Assembly (NCBI GenBank): GCA_003521815.1
Contig: DPHE01000004.1
Span: 11,599-17,707, forward strand
Direction of reading: 5' to 3'
DNA: 6,109 bases
Source of the DNA: Colwellia sp.
GTDB taxonomy: Bacteria > Pseudomonadota > Gammaproteobacteria > Enterobacterales > Alteromonadaceae
This document shows, one piece after another, positions 1 to 6,048 of this stretch. Position 1 is the first letter of the stretch, and every line of letters starts with the position of its first letter. The position numbers and the translations under genes are program-made. The notes beneath the pieces were generated by a model. The model was not told where the DNA came from, did no database searches, and worked only from the letters and a program-made list of their open reading frames with translations.

Positions 1-14
1 TAACTAATAACTAA
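1..14. repeat. Two tandem copies of TAACTAA upstream of glnB
   Basis: TAACTAA occurs twice back to back at 1-7 and 8-14, followed by TAATGG. The 40 bases before glnB are rich in stop codons and show no coding sequence. They may be the tail of an intergenic region or leader. The window is cut too close to show a glnB promoter. Confidence 0.5.
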
Positions 15-40
15 TAATGGACTTTTAACTGAGAAATACT

Positions 41-379
41 ATGAAAAAAATTGAAGCTATCATTAAGCCATTCAAATTGGATGATGTAAGAGAGGCGTTG
101 GGCGAAATTGGTGTTACTGGTATGACTGTATCTGAGGTTAAAGGCTTTGGTCGGCAAAAGGGGCATACTGAATTGTATCGCGGTGCAGAATATATGGTTG
201 ATTTTTTACCGAAAGTAAAACTGGAAATTGTTATTGCCAAAGAAGATGTTGAACGTTGTATAAATGCTATTTTAGAAACAGCACAAACAGGTAAAATTGG
301 TGATGGTAAAGTCTTTATTACCAATGTCGAGCGTATTATTCGCATTAGAACAGGTGAAGAAAACCAAGAAGCGATATAG
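41..379 (+). CDS. glnB: Nitrogen regulatory protein P-II (GlnB type)
   Basis: Cytoplasmic trimeric P-II signal protein of 112 residues, the usual length. In the family it senses 2-oxoglutarate, ATP/ADP and glutamine (through uridylylation by GlnD) and passes the state to GlnE and NtrB, controlling glutamine synthetase. The T-loop is intact: YRGAEY at 46-51 places the uridylylated tyrosine at Y51. The C-terminal P-II signature TGKIGDGKVFI is at 83-93, and the nucleotide-binding RIRTGE is at 101-106. The start MKKIEAIIKPFKLDDVREAL is almost that of E. coli GlnB and differs from GlnK (MKLVTVIIKPF), so I call it glnB rather than glnK; there is also no amtB after it. A weak GAGA at 31-34 precedes the ATG. 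It ends 115 bases from the convergent bamD. This neighbour differs from E. coli, where glnB lies elsewhere. Confidence 0.95.
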   Translation: MKKIEAIIKPFKLDDVREALGEIGVTGMTVSEVKGFGRQKGHTELYRGAEYMVDFLPKVKLEIVIAKEDVERCINAILETAQTGKIGDGKVFITNVERIIRIRTGEENQEAI

Positions 380-422
380 AACTGTTACGGATGAATCGTT
401 TTGAATTTCACAAATTGTTAGC

Positions 423-470
423 TTTGAGTCGCGAAGAAAAACGCTGTTAGTGTGTACTTCGTAACTCAAA
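423..470. repeat. Long imperfect inverted repeat between glnB and bamD
   Basis: The arms are TTTGAGT (423-429) with ACTCAAA (464-470), then CGAAG (432-436) with CTTCG (457-461), separated by a C/A mismatch and a G-T wobble. Inside, ACGCT (441-445) can pair with AGTGT (449-453) around GTT, with one G-T wobble. The whole can fold as a single interrupted hairpin of about 48 nt on either strand. It sits between convergent genes, where a bidirectional terminator is expected, but no T-run follows on either strand. A related GTGACTCA at 484-491 can compete for the left arm. It could be a terminator-like structure or one copy of a dispersed intergenic repeat. Confidence 0.5.
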
Positions 471-494
471 ACTGCCCTTACCCGTGACTCAGCC

Positions 495-1253
495 TTAGTT
501 AACAAGTGAGTTGTTTGGATAGTTTGCGGCTAATACTTGTAGAGTGTTTTTCTTTAAATCAATTAACCCAAGTTTATCATAACACTCAATCATTATTTCT
601 AACGCTGGTTCCACTACAGGGCTAGGAGTAAAGTATTCAATAATATATCTACCTCGGTTTGCCGCTGATGCATAGGCTTCACGCTTTAAATAGAAATTAG
701 CAACAGATAGTTCATATTTGGCTAAACGCGATTTTATTCCAATCATGCGCTGACGAGAATCTGCGGCATATTTACTTTCAGGATAGTCAGTTACTACGCG
801 CTTTAAGTCATTAAATGCTTCACGGGATGCGCTAGGATCTCTATCGGAACGGTCTATACCAACAATGTCTTGAAATAAATTATCTTCAGTTGATATATTT
901 ATTAATGCACGCATATAGTAAACATAATCAACATTGGGATTATCTGGATTTAATCGTAAAAATCGATCAGTTAGGGCGATGCCTTGTGCTGAATCACCCA
1001 CTTTATAATATGCATAGATCAAATCTAGTTGCACTTGGTGAGAGATTGGACCAAAAGGAAAGCGTGAATCAATAGCACTTAAGGTTGAAATAGCTTTTTG
1101 ATATAAACCATTATCTAGTGATGTTCTTGCATCTACAAATAATGCTTGTGCAGATTTATCAGGTACTTTTTCAAGCTCCTTTTCAGATGAAGAACAGCCA
1201 GCCAAAACTAGCGCAAATACGATAAAAATTATTTTTTTTGTAAGTTTTTCCAT
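495..1253 (-). CDS. bamD: Outer membrane assembly lipoprotein BamD (YfiO/ComL)
   Basis: Periplasm-facing lipoprotein of the BAM complex, which inserts beta-barrel proteins into the outer membrane; BamD contacts BamA and is normally essential. The 252 residues (E. coli 245) begin with a lipoprotein signal: positive MEKLTKK, a hydrophobic stretch at 8-18, and lipobox LAGC with C20 as lipidation site. Serine at +2 fits sorting to the outer membrane. The rest is the TPR-type fold: RFPFGPxxxQVQLDLIYAYYK around 64-84, RFLRLNPDNPNVDYVYYMR around 97-115 and DRSDRDP at 134-140 are all BamD hallmarks. The start gives a proper signal peptide, but no Shine-Dalgarno lies just upstream (AAAAGG is about 16 nt away). 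It converges with glnB and diverges from rluD, the latter as in E. coli. No sigma-E promoter was seen. Confidence 0.96.
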   Translation of the reverse strand: MEKLTKKIIFIVFALVLAGCSSSEKELEKVPDKSAQALFVDARTSLDNGLYQKAISTLSAIDSRFPFGPISHQVQLDLIYAYYKVGDSAQGIALTDRFLRLNPDNPNVDYVYYMRALINISTEDNLFQDIVGIDRSDRDPSASREAFNDLKRVVTDYPESKYAADSRQRMIGIKSRLAKYELSVANFYLKREAYASAANRGRYIIEYFTPSPVVEPALEIMIECYDKLGLIDLKKNTLQVLAANYPNNSLVN

Positions 1254-1289
1254 AGAATTAGTTATTACGCCTTTTATTCTGGTTAAATA

Positions 1290-1305
1290 AGTATGAAAGC
1301 CCTTA
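1290..1305 (-). repeat. Small hairpin in the bamD leader
   Basis: CCCTT (1290-1294) and AAGGG (1301-1305) are perfect arms around a 6-nt A/T loop. If bamD is transcribed from the promoter proposed at 1358-1386, this lies within its roughly 97-nt 5' leader. No T-run follows it in the bamD direction, so it is not a terminator. Its role, if any, is unknown. Confidence 0.35.
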
Positions 1306-1357
1306 ATAAAAAGGGTAAAATGAGAGTAATCTACTTAGTGCATACTTTAGTATAGGC

Positions 1358-1386
1358 ATTCTAACCTAGCATTTTCGCTAGTACAA
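1358..1386 (-). promoter_or_regulatory. Candidate sigma-70 promoter for bamD
   Basis: On the minus strand, TTGTAC (1386-1381) is followed after 17 bases by TAGAAT (1363-1358), a 5/6 match to TATAAT. Transcription would start near 1351 and give a leader of about 97 nt. It overlaps the candidate rluD promoter almost exactly. Assigned by eye from consensus and spacing. Confidence 0.4.
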
Positions 1387-1387
1387 T
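1359..1387 (+). promoter_or_regulatory. Candidate sigma-70 promoter for rluD(-pgeF)
   Basis: TACAAT (1382-1387, 5/6 match) has a weak -35 TTCTAA (1359-1364, 3/6) 17 bases upstream. The start would be near 1394, about 30 nt before the rluD ATG. CTAGC (1366-1370) and GCTAG (1377-1381) form a short inverted repeat in the spacer and could hold a regulator. The -10 is the main evidence. Confidence 0.35.
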
Positions 1388-1425
1388 GATGAGTTGCACA
1401 ACGTTAAAAATTTAAAGAGAGTTTA

Positions 1426-2400
1426 ATGGCTGAAATAATTCAACATAAAGATATTGTTCCTGATTCGTGTTTAGGTAAACGTTTAGACCAAACATTGGCG
1501 ATAATGTTCCCTGACTATTCACGTTCAAGGTTAAAAGATTGGATCTTAGCTGGCAGTGTTATCGTCAATGGTGAAGTAATACCGCGCCCACGCGAAAAAA
1601 TGTATGGCGGCGAAACTATTGCTATTAATGCCGAAATCGAAGCTGAACAGCGATTTGAAGGGCAAAATATAGAATTAGACATTGTATACGAAGATGATTT
1701 TATTTTAGTCATTAATAAACCTGCTGGCTTAGTTGTTCATCCGGGGGCAGGTAATCCTGATGGCACAGTACTAAATGCACTATTACATCATTACCCTGCA
1801 ATAGAAATAGTCCCTCGTGCTGGTATCGTACATCGTTTAGATAAAGACACGACTGGTTTAATGGTGGTTGCCAAGACTATTGCAGCACAAACCAACTTAG
1901 TCGAAGCGTTACAATTAAGAGAAATAACCCGAGAATATGAAGCCGTAGCCAATGGTTTAATGACCGCTGGAGGTCTTGTGGATGAACCCATAGGACGTCA
2001 TCCAACTAAACGCACGCTTATGGGCGTTGTTATATCAGGTAGACCATCGGTAACACATTATCGTGTTATGGAAAAATACCGCCTTCATACGCGATTACGT
2101 TTACGCCTTGAAACCGGACGTACTCATCAAATTCGCGTACATATGTCACATATTACTCATCCACTGGTTGGCGACCAAGGATATGGTGGCAGACCACGTC
2201 CACCTAAAAATGCTACGCCAGAGTTGTTAGAAAAGTTACGTAGTTTCAAGCGCCAAGCGTTGCATGCCGCTATGTTGTCTTTGTATCATCCTATTACAGG
2301 AGAGTTAATGACTTGGCATGCAGATTTACCCGATGATTTTGTTGAATTAGTTGAGCTGTTGCAAGCCGATAACAAACTTAATGCTCAAGAAGAGTATTAA
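1426..2400 (+). CDS. rluD: 23S rRNA pseudouridine(1911/1915/1917) synthase RluD
   Basis: Cytoplasmic pseudouridine synthase of the RluA family. E. coli RluD isomerises U1911, U1915 and U1917 in helix 69 of 23S rRNA, at the subunit interface. The protein is 324 residues (E. coli 326). An N-terminal S4 RNA-binding domain covers about 18-70, with the core SRSRLKDWILAGSVIVNG. The catalytic domain follows, with INKPAGLVVHPG at 96-107 and the motif HRLDKDTTG at 136-144, which places the catalytic aspartate at D139 as in E. coli. TGRTHQIRVHM and HPLVGDQGYGG are the later conserved motifs. GAGAG at 1417-1421 is a short Shine-Dalgarno 4 nt before the ATG. It diverges from bamD and is probably co-transcribed with pgeF. 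RluD rather than RluA/RluC is supported by sequence resemblance and by synteny. Confidence 0.96.
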   Translation: MAEIIQHKDIVPDSCLGKRLDQTLAIMFPDYSRSRLKDWILAGSVIVNGEVIPRPREKMYGGETIAINAEIEAEQRFEGQNIELDIVYEDDFILVINKPAGLVVHPGAGNPDGTVLNALLHHYPAIEIVPRAGIVHRLDKDTTGLMVVAKTIAAQTNLVEALQLREITREYEAVANGLMTAGGLVDEPIGRHPTKRTLMGVVISGRPSVTHYRVMEKYRLHTRLRLRLETGRTHQIRVHMSHITHPLVGDQGYGGRPRPPKNATPELLEKLRSFKRQALHAAMLSLYHPITGELMTWHADLPDDFVELVELLQADNKLNAQEEY

Positions 2401-2407
2401 GTATTAA
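2394..2407 (+). repeat. 7-bp tandem duplication at the rluD stop
   Basis: GTATTAA occurs twice in tandem (2394-2400 and 2401-2407), and the first copy contains the rluD stop codon. The second copy also pairs with AATAC at 2413-2417 (GTATT at 2401-2405, 7-nt loop). In the present sequence, an ATG at 2381-2383 reads out of frame with pgeF and stops at TAA 2405-2407, inside the second copy. With a single copy, that ATG would be in frame with pgeF. Confidence 0.7.
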
Positions 2408-2426
2408 AGAACAATACCTAGCAACG

Positions 2427-3218
2427 TTGAATACTAAAGCAAACTCAGCAATTGAGTTTGTTCAATGGCCTGTAAATTCACAATTAGAAAGCACAGACCT
2501 TGATAACAAAGTGCTAGGGTTGCAAACCACCCGTGTATCGCCAAATAAAAGTGCTAGTGAGAATAATACTGCTTATAACCACTTTAATTTAGGCCTACAT
2601 GTGGGGGATTTTACTAAGCAGGTTGAACATAATCGACTATGTTTACAAGAATTACTTCCTTCCAAAACTCGTATTCAATGGCTTGAACAAGTACATGGCA
2701 ATTCGGTAGCTGAAATAACAAGTGTCACTAATCAAGTTATTATTGGTGATGCAATGGTTACTCGTGAAAAAAATATTGCCTTGGCTATAATGACAGCAGA
2801 TTGTTTGCCTATTTTATTAATATCAAATCAAGGTGATGAAATAGCGGCAATTCACGGTGGTTGGCGTCCTTTAGCTGCCAACATTATTTCTAATACTGTC
2901 AATAAAATGCACACGGCGGCAGACAAAATTTATGCTTGGCTAGGTCCTTGTATTGGCAAAGAAGCTTTTGAAGTGGGAGGCGAAGTCCAAATGGCCTTTG
3001 TTGAACAAGACAATATATTTTCACAGGCTTTTAGTAAGCAAGGCAACGGTAAATATTTAGCAAACTTACATGAAATAGCAACACTGCAGTTAAATAGTTT
3101 AGGCATTAAGCAAATAAGTACTTTGTCAGAATGTACTTATTCAGAACCAAAAAAATATTACTCCTATCGAAAAACGCCTATCACTGGCCGCATGGCAACC
3201 ATTATCGCCTTATTGTAA
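2427..3218 (+). CDS. pgeF: Peptidoglycan-editing factor PgeF (YfiH, laccase-domain family)
   Basis: Cytoplasmic DUF152/Cu-oxidase_4 protein, older name polyphenol oxidase. In E. coli, YfiH/PgeF prevents wrong amino acids (L-Ser for L-Ala) in the muropeptide stem. With the TTG start it has 263 residues (E. coli 243). Metal/active-site residues are present: H90 in WLEQVHGNSV, C126 in MTADCLP and H143 in AAIHGGWR. AWLGPCIGKEAFEVGGEV, CTYSE, YYSYR and TGRMATII are family motifs. Two oddities: the usual TRxGGVS segment reads TTRVSPNKSASENN, and HAGWR is HGGWR. The frame is open only from 2382, and contains no ATG or GTG before the conserved region; TTG at 2427 is the best start and gives a family-like N-terminus before the WP at 14-15. 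No Shine-Dalgarno precedes it. It lies 26 bases after rluD, so translational coupling is likely. The start is the weakest part of this call. Confidence 0.93.
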   Translation: MNTKANSAIEFVQWPVNSQLESTDLDNKVLGLQTTRVSPNKSASENNTAYNHFNLGLHVGDFTKQVEHNRLCLQELLPSKTRIQWLEQVHGNSVAEITSVTNQVIIGDAMVTREKNIALAIMTADCLPILLISNQGDEIAAIHGGWRPLAANIISNTVNKMHTAADKIYAWLGPCIGKEAFEVGGEVQMAFVEQDNIFSQAFSKQGNGKYLANLHEIATLQLNSLGIKQISTLSECTYSEPKKYYSYRKTPITGRMATIIALL

Positions 3219-3252
3219 TTTACCAATTTATATGCCATCAATAAAAACTCAG

Positions 3253-3267
3253 TTTACTTGTTGTAAA
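3253..3267 (+). repeat. Short inverted repeat after pgeF
   Basis: TTTAC (3253-3257) and GTAAA (3263-3267) are perfect arms around a 5-nt loop, 35 bases after the pgeF stop. The stem is short and no T-run follows directly. It may weakly end rluD-pgeF transcription; otherwise no terminator is visible before clpB. Confidence 0.25.
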
Positions 3268-3290
3268 TCATGGTTGTATTTAATTCCCTG

Positions 3291-3318
3291 TTGAAAAAGT
3301 GGATTAGTGTCCTAATAT
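3291..3318 (+). promoter_or_regulatory. Probable sigma-32 (heat shock) promoter of clpB
   Basis: TTGAAA (3291-3296) is a perfect core of the sigma-32 -35 element (CTTGAAA). After 14 bases comes CCTAATAT (3311-3318), 6/8 to CCCCATAT. Transcription would start near 3325, giving a leader of about 59 nt. clpB is a classic sigma-32 gene in Gammaproteobacteria. TAATAT could also serve as a poor sigma-70 -10 with the same -35. Confidence 0.6.
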
Positions 3319-3371
3319 TAATGGTAACTATTTCAAAGTGTGTTCAATACAAATAAGCCCAGTAACATGGC

Positions 3372-3376
3372 AGGAG
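3372..3376 (+). promoter_or_regulatory. Strong ribosome-binding site of clpB
   Basis: AGGAG ends 7 nt before the ATG at 3384. It is the best Shine-Dalgarno of any gene in the window and fixes the full-length clpB start. Confidence 0.85.
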
Positions 3377-3383
3377 AACATTT

Positions 3384-5954
3384 ATGCGTTTAGACCGGTT
3401 TACCCAATCATTCCAAGAATCTATTGCTGATGCTCAATCAATAGCATTAGGACGAGATCATCAATTTATTGAACCAATACATATAATGATGGCGCTGTTA
3501 AATCAAAATGGAAATTCCATTATTCCATTATTGAAAAGTGCAGGTGTCGATGTACGTACTTTACGTATAGAGATTGAACAAGCGTTGAAGTCTTTAGCAC
3601 AAGTAGAAGACTCTGCAGGAGATGTTCAACTATCTTCAGCATCAGGTAAATTGTTTAATTTATGTGACAAACATGCTCAAAAAATGTCAGATAAATATAT
3701 TTCCTCGGAAATGTTTTTGTTAGCAGCGCTTCAGGATAAGGGCGCATTAGGAACGGTACTTAAAGAATTAGGTGCAAATGAACAAAGGCTTAAAGCGGCT
3801 ATTGAACATGTTCGAGGAGGGAAGAAAGTAGATGATCAAAATGCTGAGGATGTTCGCCAAGCATTGCAAAAATTTACTATTGATTTAACCGAGCGTGCAG
3901 AGCAAGGAAAGTTAGATCCAGTTATTGGTCGAGATGACGAAATTAGACGTACCTTACAAGTTTTACAACGTCGTACCAAAAACAACCCTGTGTTGATTGG
4001 GCAACCCGGTGTAGGGAAAACAGCTATCGCAGAAGGTTTAGCACAACGAATAGTGGATCATGAAGTACCTGAAGGTTTGAAAAACAAACGTGTTTTATCT
4101 TTAGATATGGGCGCTTTGGTTGCAGGAGCAAAATACCGTGGTGAATTTGAAGAGCGTTTAAAAGCCGTTTTGAGTGAACTTGCTCAAGAAGAGGGACAAG
4201 TCATTCTGTTTATTGATGAGCTGCATACCATGGTCGGCGCAGGTAAAGCAGATGGTGCAATGGATGCTGGCAACATGCTTAAACCAGCACTTGCAAAAGG
4301 TGATTTACACTGTGTTGGAGCAACAACATTGGATGAATATCGAAAATATATTGAAAAAGATGCGGCCTTAGAGCGTCGCTTTCAAAAAGTGTTAATCGAA
4401 GAGCCAAGTGTAGAAGATACTATTGCCATATTACGCGGTTTAAAAGAGCGATACGAATTACATCATAACGTAAACATTACTGATCCTGCTATTGTTGCAG
4501 CAGCCACTTTGTCACATCGATATATTAGTGATAGACAATTACCAGATAAAGCTATTGATTTAATTGATGAGGCTGCTTCTAGTATTCGTTTGCAAATGGA
4601 CTCAAAACCAGAAGACTTAGATCGCCTTGAACGCCGGTTAATCCAACTTAAGTTAGAACAAAAAGCGTTAGAAAAAGATTCAGATGATGCTTCAAAAAAA
4701 CGTTTGGGAATCATTTCAGAAAAAATAAATACAAAACAACAACAATATGATGAATTAAATGAAGTGTGGACCACAGAAAAAGCAGCGTTATATGGCACAC
4801 AAACAATTAAAGAAGAATTAGAACAAGCACGTATAGAATTAGAAGCGGCTAGAAGAAGCGGTGATCTAAATCGTATGTCTGAATTACAGTATGGCAAACT
4901 ACCTGAGCTTGAAAAGCAACTGGATTTAGCCAGCCAGGCAGAAATGCAAGAAATGAGTTTACTGGCAAACAAAGTGACAGAAGTTGAAATTGCGGATGTT
5001 CTTAGTAAAGCTACAGGAATACCTGTGGCCAAAATGTTGAAACAAGAACGTGATAAATTACTTAACATGGAAGAAGAATTACACCAAAGAGTTATTGGTC
5101 AAAGTGAAGCGGTTACATCGGTATCAAATGCTATTAGGCGCTCAAGAGCAGGGCTTGCCGATCCAAACCAACCGATAGGCTCTTTTCTATTCTTGGGTCC
5201 AACTGGGGTAGGTAAAACAGAGTTAACTAAAGCATTAGCCTATTTTCTTTTCGATAGCGAAGATTCGCTTATTCGGATCGATATGTCTGAGTTTATGGAA
5301 AAACATTCAGTTTCTCGTTTAGTTGGTGCACCTCCTGGCTATGTTGGTTACGAAGAAGGGGGCTATTTAACCGAAGCCGTACGTAGAAAACCTTATTCAG
5401 TGATATTATTGGATGAAATTGAAAAGGCACACCCCGATGTTTTTAATATATTATTACAAGTACTTGATGATGGCAGATTAACGGACGGTCAGGGTCGGAC
5501 GGTTGATTTTAAAAATACCGTCATTATTATGACCGCAAATATTGGCTCGGATATAATTCAACAATTTAGGGATGATAGTCAATATCAACAAATGAAAATT
5601 CAAGTAATGAATGAAGTAAGCCACCACTTTAAACCTGAGTTCATTAATCGTATTGATGAATCTGTGGTGTTTCATCCTTTATTGGCTGAGCAAATTCAAC
5701 AAATTGCGGGTATTCAAATACAAGTATTAGCAAGGCGTTTAGCTGAACAAGATCTGGCATTAGTGGTTAGTTCACAAGCATTAGAGTTAATATCAGAAGC
5801 AGGGTTTGATCCCATTTTTGGTGCCAGACCCCTAAAACGAGTTATTCAAAAAGGATTAGAAAACACTTTAGCAAAAAAATTACTAGCAAATGAATTTAAA
5901 GCAGGAAGTACTGTTAATATAATTGTTGAAAATGGAAAGCTAGTTTTTAACTAA
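3384..5954 (+). CDS. clpB: ATP-dependent chaperone/disaggregase ClpB
   Basis: Hexameric AAA+ (Hsp100/Hsp104) disaggregase; working with DnaK it threads aggregated proteins through its pore. It has 856 residues (E. coli 857), and residue numbers match E. coli almost throughout. The N-domain is about 1-145. NBD1 has Walker A GQPGVGKT at 206-213 (K212), pore tyrosine Y251, Walker B FIDE ending at E279, and arginine fingers R331/R332. The coiled-coil middle domain, about 410-525, marks ClpB rather than ClpA/ClpC and keeps SELQYGK with Y503. NBD2 has Walker A GPTGVGKT at 605-612 (K611), pore Y653 in GYVGYEEGG, Walker B LLDE with E678, arginine finger R756, and sensor-2 GARPLKR near the end. There is no IGF/L loop for ClpP, as expected. 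Start fixed by AGGAG. A sigma-32-like promoter precedes it, and an rRNA-type promoter follows, as in E. coli clpB-rrnG. Confidence 0.98.
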   Translation: MRLDRFTQSFQESIADAQSIALGRDHQFIEPIHIMMALLNQNGNSIIPLLKSAGVDVRTLRIEIEQALKSLAQVEDSAGDVQLSSASGKLFNLCDKHAQKMSDKYISSEMFLLAALQDKGALGTVLKELGANEQRLKAAIEHVRGGKKVDDQNAEDVRQALQKFTIDLTERAEQGKLDPVIGRDDEIRRTLQVLQRRTKNNPVLIGQPGVGKTAIAEGLAQRIVDHEVPEGLKNKRVLSLDMGALVAGAKYRGEFEERLKAVLSELAQEEGQVILFIDELHTMVGAGKADGAMDAGNMLKPALAKGDLHCVGATTLDEYRKYIEKDAALERRFQKVLIEEPSVEDTIAILRGLKERYELHHNVNITDPAIVAAATLSHRYISDRQLPDKAIDLIDEAASSIRLQMDSKPEDLDRLERRLIQLKLEQKALEKDSDDASKKRLGIISEKINTKQQQYDELNEVWTTEKAALYGTQTIKEELEQARIELEAARRSGDLNRMSELQYGKLPELEKQLDLASQAEMQEMSLLANKVTEVEIADVLSKATGIPVAKMLKQERDKLLNMEEELHQRVIGQSEAVTSVSNAIRRSRAGLADPNQPIGSFLFLGPTGVGKTELTKALAYFLFDSEDSLIRIDMSEFMEKHSVSRLVGAPPGYVGYEEGGYLTEAVRRKPYSVILLDEIEKAHPDVFNILLQVLDDGRLTDGQGRTVDFKNTVIIMTANIGSDIIQQFRDDSQYQQMKIQVMNEVSHHFKPEFINRIDESVVFHPLLAEQIQQIAGIQIQVLARRLAEQDLALVVSSQALELISEAGFDPIFGARPLKRVIQKGLENTLAKKLLANEFKAGSTVNIIVENGKLVFN
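3815..3830 (+). promoter_or_regulatory. Internal Shine-Dalgarno at the ClpB short-isoform position
   Basis: AGGAGG (3815-3820) lies 7 nt before codon 149, which is GTA (3828-3830). In E. coli a second start at codon 149 (GTG) makes the shorter ClpB without the N-domain. Here the site is present and strong but the codon is not a standard start. The nearby ATG at 3832-3834 is out of frame. Because it also encodes the conserved RGG, the match may be incidental. Confidence 0.4.
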
Positions 5955-5965
5955 AGGTTAGTTAA
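5947..5965 (+). repeat. Perfect hairpin over the clpB stop codon
   Basis: TTAACTAA (5947-5954, including the stop) is the exact reverse complement of TTAGTTAA (5958-5965), with a 3-nt AGG loop. Two alternatives exist: TAGTT (5941-5945) with AACTA (5949-5953), and TAGTTAAT (5959-5966) with ATTAACTA (5998-6005). The stem is all A/T apart from one G-C pair, and only TT follows, so it is a poor intrinsic terminator but the only candidate after clpB. Confidence 0.5.
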
Positions 5966-6030
5966 TTGGTATTAATAAGCCAGACTAAATGACTAATATT
6001 AACTAGAAATGAAAAGAAAGCACCTTTAAT

Positions 6031-6045
6031 GGCTGATTTTTAATC
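6031..6045. promoter_or_regulatory. Candidate Fis site upstream of the rRNA-type promoter
   Basis: This 15-mer fits the degenerate Fis core GNNYRNNNNNYRNNC at every fixed position and has an A/T centre. Its midpoint, 6038, is about 70-71 bases before the expected transcription start (6108-6109), matching Fis site I of E. coli rrnB P1 at -71. No clear second or third site was found at -102 or -143. Confidence 0.55.
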
Positions 6046-6048
6046 GAA

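Noticed and set aside
41..379. glnK rather than glnB
   Set aside because: The N-terminal MKKIEAIIKPFKLDDVREAL and the EYMVDFLPKVK region match GlnB, and no amtB is adjacent.
423..470. Classical rho-independent terminator for glnB or bamD
   Set aside because: The stem is interrupted and no T-run follows on either strand, so it is recorded as an inverted repeat instead.
1342..1353. Inverted repeat ATACT-TT-AGTAT as an operator
   Set aside because: It is a short A/T-rich palindrome that can arise by chance and matches no operator I recognise.
1254..1425. Sigma-E promoter for bamD (GGAACTT-N16-TCTGA), as reported for E. coli
   Set aside because: No acceptable match was found on the minus strand of the intergenic region.
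3321..3356. Possible 11-codon upstream ORF before clpB
   Set aside because: No Shine-Dalgarno, and its ATG lies at or before the predicted sigma-32 transcription start, so it would probably not be in the mRNA.
4463..5068. 201-codon open frame on the minus strand inside clpB
   Set aside because: It lies wholly antisense to the conserved ClpB middle domain; its composition (runs of Ser, Ile, Cys) is what reverse-frame coding of an AT-rich coiled coil gives, and there is no ribosome-binding site or known family.
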